From Panagrolaimus kolymaensis (Eukaryota; Nematoda; Chromadorea; Rhabditida; Panagrolaimidae), in the NCBI GenBank assembly GCA_028622995.1, contig JAJQJQ010000052.1, forward strand, positions 1-64,000: a stretch of 64,000 nt of DNA, given 5' to 3'. Under the pieces are notes generated by a model. The model saw only the letters and a list, made by a program, of their open reading frames with translations. It made no database searches and had not been told where the DNA came from. This document shows, one piece after another, positions 11,681 to 22,898 of the stretch (its first letter is position 1; each line of letters starts with the position of its first letter). Position numbers and translations under genes: made by a program.

Positions 11681-11859
11681 GCCGCAAATGTCGTAAATCG
11701 CCGCAAGTGTCGAATCGGAAATGGCAACCGCAAATGTCGTTAAATAACCGCAAATGGTAAAACCGCAAGTGTCGAACCGTAAGTGTCGTAACCGCAAGTG
11801 TCGACCGGAAATGTCGCCCGCAAGTGTCGAATCGCAAGTGTCGTAACCGCAAGTGTCGG
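11681..11859. repeat. CG-rich minisatellite at Helitron end, copy 2
   Basis: This is the same array as at 1777-1955. It forms the outer part of the right inverted end of the Helitron at 7807-11859 and is longer than the left-end array. Confidence 0.9.
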
Positions 11860-12861
11860 AGAACCTTTCAAGCATGAAACACAAAAAATATGCAACATTT
11901 ATATTCCCTGATTTACTTTATGTCCGCTGGCGGCTCTTTAAAGCTTTTTGGAACTCTTGTTATTTCGTTTTGTTGGTATTGTTTTGAATATTAATTAAAG
12001 ATTTTTTAACTTTGTTTAAGAACAACAATGGATAAAGACGATTTCAAACAAAAAAATGTTTGTAAACAATTCGATGCAGCATTTTTTTCATTTTCTTGTT
12101 TCACTTTGTTTTATGCATAAAAAAAACAGCTTCTTTTTATTGATTTGGAAAAAATAGTCTCAAAAACATGGTTTAAGCGGAGTTTCAGGATTGAATGTTA
12201 TCGTGTCTTTTGTCGTTTTGTTTTATCATTTTTTTTATTATCAAAAGTGTTTGCAGCAGCATTTTGTGTTTTGCTTTTTGTGACTGAATTGAATCTTTTT
12301 TTTATGCTTTTTAAGGATGGATTAAAATTATGCTTTTTACATTAATTTCCTACAGTAAAACTTTTTTCAATTTTTTTTTTGTTGCTTGAAACTCTAAGAA
12401 TGTTTTTTATTTGTTGTTTTTTTTACGGTTCTTTAGTCTTCTTTTTTACAATGCAATTAGGTGCTTCAAATGGTTTTTGTTTTGACAAAGCGTTTAGTAA
12501 AAAATGAATGAATGATGTTGCAAACAAGCAAGGAAAAAATTTTTTGACGAATGAAAATATTAAAAATTATTGTACAAAATAAACCATGAAAATGGAATGC
12601 TGGATCGAATAACCCTGTTGTTTATTGTATTGTCGTAGACATTAAAGCATTCAGCAGATTTTCTTTGTAATTTTAAGTCTTAAGTTCGATTTCACCGCAT
12701 GCGCTTCATTTTTTACTCGAAGTGAAAAATGTTGTGGATATTTGGTTGTTTTTGGGTTGGGCGCCCGAACGGCCATGTGGAATTTGGTTAATGAATGGAC
12801 CTCGAAGGGGTTATGATTTATCTGAATATGTCATATATGGAATCGAGTGAAGATTGTTTCG

Positions 12862-13386
12862 GGGTCCGAAGGACCCTACTGTTTTTTTTTTGTGATGAAA
12901 TATATTTAATTTGGATATTTAATGGTGTTTGAGTTGATATTTGTGTGGATTCAAATGCGGTTTGGGACCCGAAGAGCCCAAATGTGATTGACGAATATGA
13001 GAGATGGAATGTATGACCCAGTAAACTCATTGATTATTGGAGATGATTTTTTTGTAAAATTTACGAAGTCTGCCGAAGGCAGGGCTCCAAAATTTACCAT
13101 GAAAATGGAAAGTAAGCCCTAGACTCTGTTGTTTATTTTAATTGTATTGTTGTAGACACGCATGGATGTTTTGGTACTCTTTTTTTCCAATTTTGCACCC
13201 TCAAAAAAACACATAATCTCCTCTTTGATAATTTTTTAGAATTCCTTAAAACAGGTGCAATCTCTAGGTTTCTCATAAAATACCTTAAAATATCCCATGT
13301 CCACGTTTTGATTGTAAAAATGTAACGGTTCCGTAGATTTTCTTTTTTGTAAAATGTTTTAGTTTGAGGGACTTACCGCAGGTAAG
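12862..13386. repeat. Series of short triloop hairpins, copy 2
   Basis: This is the duplicate of 2958-3482 with identical stems and loops. Confidence 0.6.
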
Positions 13387-13767
13387 GCCCCAATGTTCTT
13401 GTTTTATTTTTTCTTCGATTAATTTTTATAAAAAATTACTGACAATTTAATTTTCAAAATATTTAGTTTTACTCCACTTTTTTTAAAAAAAGTTAAGCAA
13501 TTTTGATACAATTAATTTTCTTCTTGACATTTGTTGAGTTTTTTAATTTATCATTGCAAATGTTTCTGAGGGAAGTAAATTAAATAAACATTACTTTGAA
13601 AATGCAATGCTTGGAGGGAGAAAAAAGAATGATCGAGGACTTTGAAAACATCATAATTGCTTTTTTTGTGAACAGCGTGGAAAAGTTATCAAAAATACAT
13701 TTATTAACACAATTTCATTCATCCAGAGGATGTCCCAAGAAAAATTGCGACAAGAAAGACAAGATAA

Positions 13768-14386
13768 ATTAGTGCACAAGATTACTATGTAAAAAAACAA
13801 AAGGCTGTTCAGGAAAAAACTTTTAGACGGCTAATGAGATTAAATTTTTTTTATTGATTTCAATAAATTATTTTATATGTTACACTGAAACAAACAGCCG
13901 CAGCACCGTCTTCGATTTTTAACAGTAAAAAAATTTTTGGTCCGACAATTAGTTATATTTAAATTTTTTGCTTAAAATACCTTTTTTCAAACATGCTTTG
14001 TTTCAGAAAACAATAGAAAATTGGAAAAAAAAACTAAAAATTTTATTTTGTAATTGACCTTATAATTATTATTTTTTTCAATTTACACCAAAACATTTTT
14101 TACATCAAAAATCTTGCGAATATACGAGTTGCTTTTACATCTTATCTAATCAAGAATAAAACAAAATTTTTAATTTTTAACATTTTTAAAAAAATTTTTC
14201 AATATTAAATAGTTGGTAAAGAAGTTGGGTAATAACAATCGAAGACGGTGCTGCGGCTGTTTGTTTCAGTGTAACATATAAAATAATTTATTGAAATCAA
14301 TAAAAAAAATTTAATCTCATTAGCCGTCTAAAAGTTTTTTCCTGAACAGCCTTTTGTTTTTTTACATAGTAATCTTGTGCACTAAT
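13768..14386. mobile_element. Perfect 150-bp inverted repeat (MITE/foldback-like), copy 2
   Basis: This is the tandem-unit duplicate of 3864-4482, with arms 13768-13917 and 14237-14386. Confidence 0.75.
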
Positions 14387-15447
14387 CTCTTGAGCCGTCT
14401 GCAACAATAATTACTAGAAACTCCGCTGCCTCCGGTCGGCGATCTTACTTGTTTTATTGAAAAATACAAAATTGCCACTCGTATTAATGCCTATGTTTTA
14501 ATAATTACTTTTCCAAAAAGTTATTGTATTGACTTTTATAAAAATTAAAACTTTTCCCGAACAATCTTATCACTCGTGTCTATTTTAATCACTTAATTTT
14601 CAATAATGAGATCCTAAAAATTGAAACATGTGTAAGCCTTTAAAACTTTTTTTTTGCACGAATCAAAATAAACAATGAACTGAACCATTAAAAAAAAATT
14701 TATACCAGCTTGTGAAAAATTCGCAAAAAGTTAAGGTTATAGTCATCGAGCAAGCTTACAATAGTTAAATCACTTAATTTGCGCAGCAAGCAAACCCATG
14801 TTTTGCTGATTTTTTATGTATATGAAAATTACCCAAATCATTTCATCGCGCTTGGAAAACAAAATATAGTTTCATTCTAATTTATGCAAATTTTTTAGGT
14901 GAATTTCCTATTTTAATATAAAAGATTTCAAGATAAGATACAAAAAAACAGAGAGAAAAAGAATAATAATATGTATGGGAAAAAGCGAAGCCTAGTAGCC
15001 CTGGGACTGCGACCAAAAGTAATCGAAAACGAACGAACAATAAAAATTAATAAGAAGGAAATATTCAAGTTACTTTTCGATTAAACTCACCGAAAATAAT
15101 AAAAAAAGTTCCCTATGTTTATTCTTTTCATAAACTAAACGTCAGCGTACTTTTAATTAAATTTTGCGTTTAGAATACCTAAAAGTTTTGTATGCTAATC
15201 CAATTAAATTTAGAAAAAAAAATATACGATCCAAAAGCTTAGTTAAAAAAAATTTCATTGAAAATCGTTAAAAATAATTTCGCTTTAATTTCATAATAAA
15301 GAAACTTAATATTCATAAAAAAAGTAAAATTTGTGAATATTTTATTAAAAATTTGCATATTTTCTAATGAAAACATTATTAAAAATCATAAAAAATTATT
15401 TGGATATAATTGTCTCAATTCAATTAAAACAATTAATAAAAAAAAAT

Positions 15448-15512
15448 TGTGGGGATTCGAACCTATGACAGAAATATCCAAACATCACCGCCTTCAACGC
15501 CTACGCCACACA
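15448..15512 (-). tRNA. tRNA-like sequence (pseudogene or SINE head), copy 2
   Basis: This is the tandem duplicate of 5544-5608, with the same A box, B box and T-run. Confidence 0.35.
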
Positions 15513-15892
15513 GCAAATGTATAACAAGGAACTTTAGCCAATGATATTTTTACTCTAAATCAAAATATTTAAATTTCCATAGCGGCATACATCTATTTTT
15601 ATGTGATGTTTTTTAAAGTTAGCTTACTCATAGAGGTAATTGAGGGTGGAGAAAACGATTTTTATAGCCAGAATATGCGTTAACTTTGCTGCAACGCTCA
15701 GCGGGACATTGTGAACTTTTAAAATGTTGTGATTAAGCACTTTTTTTCTATACTTCCTTCTATTTTTTTTAAAAATTCGTCAATGCGACGAAAAATTGAC
15801 CCTAAAGAGCCCTCTAATATCAACATAATTACACGAAATAAAAAAAATCATAAATTTCGGTTAGCAGATCGGGCGTTCTCATTGCTAAAACA

Positions 15893-15923
15893 GCCGCACC
15901 CCTCGCTTCGCTCGGGGTGCGGC
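15893..15923. repeat. GC-rich hairpin, copy 2
   Basis: This is the duplicate of 5989-6019, with identical stem and loop. Confidence 0.7.
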
Positions 15924-16047
15924 GGGATTGTTAGCATTAATTTCGCCATCGATCATGATGCCACTAATGCACTATAAAGCAATTTATGTAGCTCTACCAA
16001 ATTACGGCTTTGTTTCAAATGATCAAAATCACATTAAAAATCATAAA

Positions 16048-17282
16048 TTAATAAATTGGTGGAAGCATGGTAGCTAAATTTAGTTGTCGTTGTTTTTCTG
16101 CAGCTAATTTTCTTTTTATATCATTTTTAGAACGTTTTTCCATCATTTTTCGATTAGGTAAATCATATATTATTGCTTTGGATGGCGGAGGATATAAATT
16201 TATTATTTCATCTGAACGTCCGTAAAAGAAAAATATTATTATTTCAAATAAAGTTAGAACGGTGAAACCAAAATATAAACTTAGCGAACTTCCAAGATCA
16301 ACTAAAAAACTTAGTATATTTTAAAAGTTTAGAGTTTATAGGCACACGATGGAGATCGAAAAGTGACTTACTTGTTAAATTAAGTAAAGTGTAAGAATCG
16401 CTTAAAGCTGTTTGATGAAAAGTACCTTCACGAAAATTAATCGTTATTTCAGCTATTTTTGATTCTCTAAAAAATTATCCAAAGTTATTAACGCTTCTAA
16501 AAAAAGATGAGAGAAATGTTACTTTGAATTATCTAAATTCAATCGAGTTGCATCGCCCGATAATGAAGCATAATCATAAAACAATGTATCGCCGCTATTT
16601 TGTTGTTCAGTGGTTTCCAAATTTTCTGTTACTTGATCGATCACAGCATTCAAGGATTCACCTTTGGAATTGGATTCTACATAATCGTAAGCTGATAAAC
16701 GGCCAACTTTGAGATAAAGCTAAAAATGCTTCTTTTTTTTCACTCTTTATTTACCCAAAAAAAAAATTGATAAAAATAAATAAATTTATGAATCGAAGTA
16801 TTTAACTTACTTTCGTTTGATTAAGATTATTATCGCTGTAATCCAGCGTGATTCTAATGGGGCATAACACATCTAAATTTTTTTTTCCAAATTCGTCTAA
16901 AAATCCATTGTTTAAAAAAATATTTACCTAATAAATTGCTTAATTTATAGCTGGAATTCGAAATAATTTCAACACAACTCATTCCAAATTCAGTTTTTAA
17001 ATTAACATTTGTAATGCAATTTGTTTCATCCAACCATTGACACCTCAAAAATGAAAATTAAAGGGTAAAAAAAATTTTGTGGAGAAAAAAGAAAGAAAGT
17101 GGACTAACGCTAAAACAGATATTTCTGGACATAACAAAATGGAGGGATAAATAATATTATTATCATTTTCTAATGAAATAAATGTTATTGAAGCTTGATT
17201 TGTAATTAAAACTAAAATAAAATTGAATATATGAAAGATAAATAAAAATACTGCCATAATTAATACGAAGCTTGATAAATAT
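16048..17282 (-). CDS. DEG/ENaC sodium channel, 5'-truncated, copy 2
   Basis: This duplicates 6144-7378, with exons 17282-17109, 17043-16928, 16896-16811, 16719-16523, 16466-16372 and 16301-16048. It differs from copy 1 only in its upstream neighbour: the array ends at 17710 and unique sequence follows. If any complete version exists, its 5' exons would lie above 17283. I searched 17283-18800 on the minus strand and saw no recognisable DEG/ENaC N-terminal exon. Confidence 0.75.
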
Positions 17283-17710
17283 CTAAAAATAATTATTTAG
17301 TTAACTTTTGTTAGTCAATAAATTAGTGGCGTTTTTTTGTAGGCTTAAAAAGTTATGAGCTACAGTAACCCAAAAGTCTTTAATGTTGCATTTTTTTGGG
17401 TGGCGGCTTCAACGATTATAAGGTGGCTTGGCAGTTACGGAACTAAAACTTTTTCTTTCTTAGCTCTAAAAATTAATATACCAAAAAAGAGACACACCTT
17501 TGTATTTGGGAAAAAAGAGTGTTCCATGATTATTATGACGCAAATAAAAGTGAAAATAATACCTAATTTTTTTTCTCTCTCTCGAGTTTTTAGTTTGATC
17601 ATGTATGTACCCATATTGAAAAAGGTCAATCTTGTTTTGCATATCAAAAGAAAAATGTGTTTACAGAAATAATTTGGATTCACAAAAGATTGACGACGAC
17701 GACTTTATGT

Positions 17711-19491
17711 AATCACAAAGATTCGATACTTTTCTTATTGAATTTAATGATCGCTTGCTTTTAAACGTAATAACACTGCCAAACTTTTTATTTTCCCTCA
17801 TTTTTTTGTCTTTGTTTTGGAAGTTTTTAGTTAAAAGCAAGCCATCGATAAAATTGCTAATGCCAGCTAATAGTTAACAACAAAAATAAAATAAACTACC
17901 TTACCGAAACCAACGAGGATGACGAGAATGTAAAAATCTAACCCCGCTAATCGAAGTATAATCACAAAAAATATCTTTGATATTTATTTTAGGCGACGAC
18001 GATGAATTTTCCATGGGTTTTTAAGAGCTAAAAAAAGTCAGTTAAAGGTTTTGAGCTTTTTGAAGAAACATTTTGTGGTTGTTGTTGGAAAGATAAATCA
18101 TAATTTTTTTAAAGGCTTCAAGCTTCAAAAAAAAAAAAATGCGAGGGTGAAGAAATGCAGAAAAATAAATAAATGTGGATGTAGCAAACACAGAAAGGAA
18201 ATGTAAAGCATCTGAAAAAAAAAAGAGTAATAATGATAGGTTTCAAGAAAAAATTTTTTGAAAGCATTTGAGGATTTAGAAAAGGTGTTATGAAAGTGTT
18301 TTTTTACTTTAATATTTATTAACTCCCAAATTTTAAAATATTGAATATTTGTTTCAATCAATGCATTTTCAACCTTTTTGAAAACTTCACTCTTTTATCC
18401 AAAAAAAGATTTATAACAAAAGTGAAAAAAAATCCCGGAAGAAAAAGAAAAGACAATAAAAATTTTATTCGCAAAAAAAAAAAAGAAACGTAAGAATCGA
18501 ATCCATTTCAGGTGCAACACAACAACAAGTGAGCGATATCATCTTCTATCTCTATCTATTTTTAGGTTTATAATATTATATAAACTTTCGATTTCTTATC
18601 ACCATAATAAAAAAAATTGAATACAACAAAAAAAAAGAAGATTCATTCTCGCAGCCGCTTCTGCTGGTATTGTTGCTCTTGCTGCAGCAACGGATGGATA
18701 ATTTTTTCGGTCAGTGAAACCATCCATTTTATTGATATAATAAAAAAAGGATTTATAAGAAATGTAAGAGTTTAAGAAAATTATTTGGTAATTACAAAAT
18801 CCATTTTTTATTTGTATCTTTTATCTTTTGCCTCGTTAAATTTGCGCGAGCTGACAAAATGCAATTGGAATTGGACCCGCAGAGAAAAAAAAATTTCTCT
18901 AACAAAGAGCCGCGAAATAATTTATTTGAAAATTTGTAAACCAACAAACCTTTGTTGCTTGTTTGCTTTTTTGCCTTCCAAAAAATCAATCGTTTTTTTA
19001 TATTTGAATCGAATCATGGCTCCTCTCCTCTTAGTTTTCTTTGCAAATAGCAACAACAAACTTATTTGCCTCCTTTTTTTTCTTTCATTTGACCAATGTC
19101 CATCACATTCATCGTGTTTTTTCGTTTGTTGTTGTTGTGTAAACACACGCTATCAATATTTTTTTCCTCCCGTAAAAAGCAAATGATCCTGGAATCAAAT
19201 CATGCGTTAGTTTTTTTCTCCTTCTCCTCTTTCTCCATCTTTTTTTTTTGATTTTAAAATGAAATAAGAGAAATATTTATTTCAATCCGTTTCAATTTTG
19301 ATAAGAAAGGAAGTAAAGAAGAAAATTAATGACGCCTTGCTTTCTTCTTCTTGTTCGTGTTCATCTTAAAAATTTAACCATGCTATTGTTGTTGCTGCTT
19401 TTCTTTTTATGTTTCGTGATTCGTGTGTTGGATTCGTCGTTGTTGTTGTTTTTATTTTCATTGCTTTTACTTACATACCAACTTTTTTCAG
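17711..19491. other. Intergenic AT-rich sequence right of the array
   Basis: This is unique sequence with many A and T runs. I see no convincing coding exon on either strand. The first bases contain GATTCGATACTT, an 11/12 match to the Helitron end at 7814-7825. The right part (18600-19491) should hold the promoter and 5' region of the LRAT-domain gene. Confidence 0.5.
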
Positions 19492-19519
19492 GAGTTCATC
19501 ATTTACAGTTAAGAATATA

Positions 19520-21434
19520 ATGTTATGCTTTAGTAGAAGAAATTCGAAAGCCATGTCAACATCATCTTCATTTGAACACCCATATACTGGTATGACGGGT
19601 CTTGGACAACGATTTCATGTTACTATTGGAAGAAGTAAAATCACGCCATCATATTATGTTAATTTGAATGTTAAATGTACTCCAAACAGTTCAATAACTA
19701 CGATAAAGGTTTGTTTGGGTATTTTGTAAAGGAATATTTCATTTTTTTGGCTTCTTTGTTTACTTCGTTAATATTCGATTGTTAGTGTTTAATGGATTAA
19801 GGCTAAAACCTGATCTTGTCATGTGTCAATATATTCACATGAAGCTGTATCTAACCATTCTGCTTTTATTTCACTAACATTTTTTGACAAAAAACCAATC
19901 ATCATCCTTTACTCAGTGTTTGATAATAGCTTCCAAAAATTAGCATCACTCTGTTCTTCACACTTGTTTCTTCTTCAAATTTTCTAATCCTTCACATCTT
20001 TTCAGTTAACAACTCAAAGACTAACTTTCAATGAAGCTAACAGATTTGCTACTCATGTCGTCTTGATTTTATGTGAAAAACTTCCAATGCCATTAGATTA
20101 TCGATTTGGTTTACCATTGAAAAATGAAATAACGTTAAATCGTGAACATATCAAACTTATTCGATTACCATCAAATGTCCTTCATGAACCTGGAAAATAT
20201 CTTACACCTGGTGATGAAGTGTATGTTCAATGTAAAACTCTTTCAGTTTGTTTCTTTCATTCTGGTATTTATGCTGATGATGGAAGAGCTTATCATTTTA
20301 CAACAGATTGTAAGTTTTTCATGGTTTAAGGAAGCAGCAGCCATAAATATGTCAGTGGTTTTTTTAATGGCAAAATCAGATGTTTGGTTTATGGATTCTT
20401 ACAATGCTTTATTGCTGCTTCCTTAACATGATTACATTATTTTTGATCGATTGACATTGTGATTTTTTTAGTACTTGAAACAGTAACTTCATTATCTGAT
20501 GCCATGGCTGGACCTGGAACTATCAACTATGATAAATGGATCGAATATGTTTACAGCAACCTTCCATATGAACCATGTAAGTTTCATGCTTTTCTTTCGG
20601 GTTGTTGGTTGCTTTTTCAAAATCTAATTAATGTAAATAGTTTCATCACTCGATGATTTCATAAGTATCAACGCTTTGAGGATTACAATTTTAATGAAGT
20701 TGGTGTTTCAAATTCTTGCATTAACCGTTAGTTACCTTTGTTTGCAATATTGCTACACTTTTTTTACCAACGTCCACTAGCTTGCCAGCTTTTTTACTGA
20801 TTTTGTTTACCGAAAAAGAAAACCATGTTTGTTTTACTTAAAAAAAGTTTTTTTATCATGTTTTTATTCATACTTCGAACTTGTCGATCATAAAAAACAA
20901 GGCTTGACGCTGTGATAATACTTTTTTTCTTTCAAGGAGCTCGAATCGAGAAATGAAAATAGCCACTGAAATGCTTGCTTTTTTGAAAACGGTGTTAAAA
21001 AACTTCAAAGCATCGATTAAAAAAGCAAACTAAAACTTTTAACTAGATACAAACGTTTTTTAATGACCATAGCTTAGAATCACTTAATTTGCTTATGTAA
21101 ATCTTTGAATGTATGTAATAACTTTTCTCTTTTTTCAGCTGACGATATTACACCATCAATTTTCAAAGTATATTATCCTCTTCGTGTAAGATCTGGTGAA
21201 GACATCATTCGAAAAGCTGAAAAATTACGCCGTTCATCAATCAAATTTATGTATGATATTCGAAGAAATAATTGTCAACATTTTTCAAGCTTTTGTTCAG
21301 TTGGTAAACCATTCTCATATGATATGGCGAATAACTTCAAAAATATTGCGTGCTCTATATTGGAAATTGGTCTTTCATCAAGAAAATATCGTGATTCTGA
21401 TGCAACTCGTTATTTTGGTTATACCGAAATTTGA
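19520..21434 (+). CDS. LRAT-domain (NlpC/P60-like) protein
   Basis: Four exons (19520-19708, 20006-20309, 20472-20576, 21139-21434) join in frame to 297 aa. Residues about 131-250 form an LRAT/H-REV107-type domain: TPGDEVYV, then FFHSGIY with His148, DGRAYH with His160, and NNCQHF with Cys245. That is the Cys-His-His triad of thiol acyltransferases or phospholipases acting on lipid acyl groups. Family members often have a C-terminal membrane helix; none is obvious here. The first ~130 residues are an unfamiliar extension. The start is the first ATG after a TTTTTTCAG acceptor at 19491, suggesting trans-splicing or a 5' UTR intron. Substrate is unknown. Confidence 0.85.
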
Positions 21435-21800
21435 AAAAATATCTCTTTCATTGTGCTTTATGTATTATTTACTCTTTCGGGTTTAGGATCTCATCATTGT
21501 ATTTTTAGAATTGTTATAACCTTTTTTTTATTTTTGTTGTTGCTAAATATTTACTTGTAGTTTGTAAAAGTTTATTTTCTTTTTTTCTGTGTTATATTTT
21601 TTCAAAATTTTGTTTTATAAAGATATCTTTTCTGTTTAGCTATGTTGGTGGAGCTTCTTTGAATTCGAAGGATCACAATTTTGAATCGATAATATGGTTT
21701 TGGGTTTTTTTTGTTTCAGCGATGCAACGTCAATGGTTTTGATTTTACTCAAGCTTTCTTTTATTGATCGCGTTTTAAAACCAAAAAACAAAAATTTCAA
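21435..21800. other. Convergent 3' intergenic region
   Basis: This T-rich spacer lies between the LRAT-domain gene (+) and the GST gene (-). Nothing beyond presumed 3' UTRs is seen. Confidence 0.5.
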
Positions 21801-22653
21801 TCAATGAAGATGTTTAAATTTTCGTTCTTTAACATATTCTGCAATTTCGTTGATGCTATGAACCCTCTTTTGATAAGCAACAATTTTAGGAAATCTCTCA
21901 TCAAAATGTGAATCCAAATTTCGCATAGTTAAAACCTTTTCAGCTAATACAAAATCACTCCATGAAAATCCGCTGTCAGCTAAAAATTCTGATTTCGAAC
22001 ATTCAAGGATTTGATTGTATCGGTTAAAAACTCGATTGGATGAAGGCATAAAAATTTCATTATAAAGTTTTCCTTTATCTCCTTCTTCCCTTTCTTTAGT
22101 TAATCCAGCAGCAATGCGAAAAAATGGACGAATTTCATCTCGAAAATCATTGTAATAATCAACTGCAGATTCCATTTGAGCATTATCCCATTCACATTTA
22201 GGTCGAAGATTAAATTTAGAACCAAGATATCGATAAATTGCACCTGATTCAACAAGGATTTTCATTCACATAAAGGATAGGAACTTTGCCAGTTGGAGTG
22301 GCTGAAAATTGGTTGTTGTTAGAAAAAATTTATGTTTGGATTTATTTGCATAAATATTCTAATAATTTTCATGAGATGGCGTTGTAAGCCGAAAACTCGA
22401 TAATGCAAAGGATTGAACTAACAAGAGTCACTTCTTTCTGGTTATAGTTAGTCCAAAAAGTAATAAGAAGCCATCGTTCGAACTATGAAGCCTCAATGAG
22501 AAGAAAAAAAACTAACTAACTTGGTTTAATCTTAGACCATTCAGAATATTCGATTCGATGATCATCAAATTTTACACCAGCAAATTTGAACATTAATCGA
22601 ATTGGTTCACCTAAGCCGCGAATATTGAAATAGGAAAGCTTATATCTGGACAT
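21801..22653 (-). CDS. Glutathione S-transferase, sigma-type, apparent frameshift
   Basis: Two exons (22653-22521 and 22301-21801) encode about 210 aa. The N-terminus MSRYKLSYFNIRGLGEPIRL carries the catalytic Tyr and the GSH-binding fold of nematode sigma-class GSTs, and VESGAIYRYLGSKF is the SNAIL-like GSH site. The C-terminal helical domain is complete. After TGKVPILYVNE the frame slips by one base at an AAAA run (about 22263-22266); removing one A restores a normal-length GST. GSTs conjugate glutathione to electrophiles, and sigma types may also make prostaglandins. The slip is either a consensus error or a real inactivation. The start at 22653 gives the standard N-terminus; the upstream in-frame ATG at 22779 would add an unlikely 42-aa extension. 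Confidence 0.85.
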
Positions 22654-22898
22654 TTCACAAGCTACGATAGCCGAAACCTCTCTAATATCAAATTCGAATG
22701 CAGCAATGTATGTATATAAAAGTGATAACTTCGAAATACCAAAAGAATGAAACAAAACAACAAAAATTCCTCGAAACATTTATTTATGAAACAATCAAAT
22801 CTTAAATGGCAAAACACAATAATAATACAGGAAGGAAAAAATGAAGAAACCAAAAATCATAAAAACCCGCAAAAGATAACAACATTATAAAATAGCAA

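Larger units (their letters stand above)
7807..11859 (-). mobile_element. Helitron-like element with inverted minisatellite ends, decayed
   Basis: This is the only Helitron fully inside the window. It encodes a RepHel pseudogene on the minus strand. Both ends carry the same sequence in opposite orientation: an inner stretch of about 90 bp with no internal repetition (about 7886-7970 and 11596-11680) and an outer array of CGCAAGTGTCG-type units. Classical Helitrons lack terminal inverted repeats, have TC and CTRR ends and insert between A and T; I could not find clean TC/CTRR ends. Helentron/Helitron2 types do have terminal inverted repeats, but I see no endonuclease domain. The boundaries are inferred from the inverted repeat, and the left limit coincides with the tandem junction. 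Confidence 0.7.
9905..17710. repeat. Tandem array, copy 2 (last copy, abuts unique sequence)
   Basis: This is the second copy of 1-7806. Identity stops sharply after GACTTTATGT. In copy 1 the next base is the start of the Helitron end (7807), whereas here unique chromosome begins (17711). One full unit can therefore be read as 7807-17710, exactly 9,904 bp, made of a Helitron part (7807-11859) plus a non-Helitron part (11860-17710). Confidence 0.95.

Noticed and set aside
18785..19186. 133-aa open frame
   Set aside because: Low-complexity Phe/Ser/Cys composition, no splice context, and likely part of the LRAT-gene 5' region.
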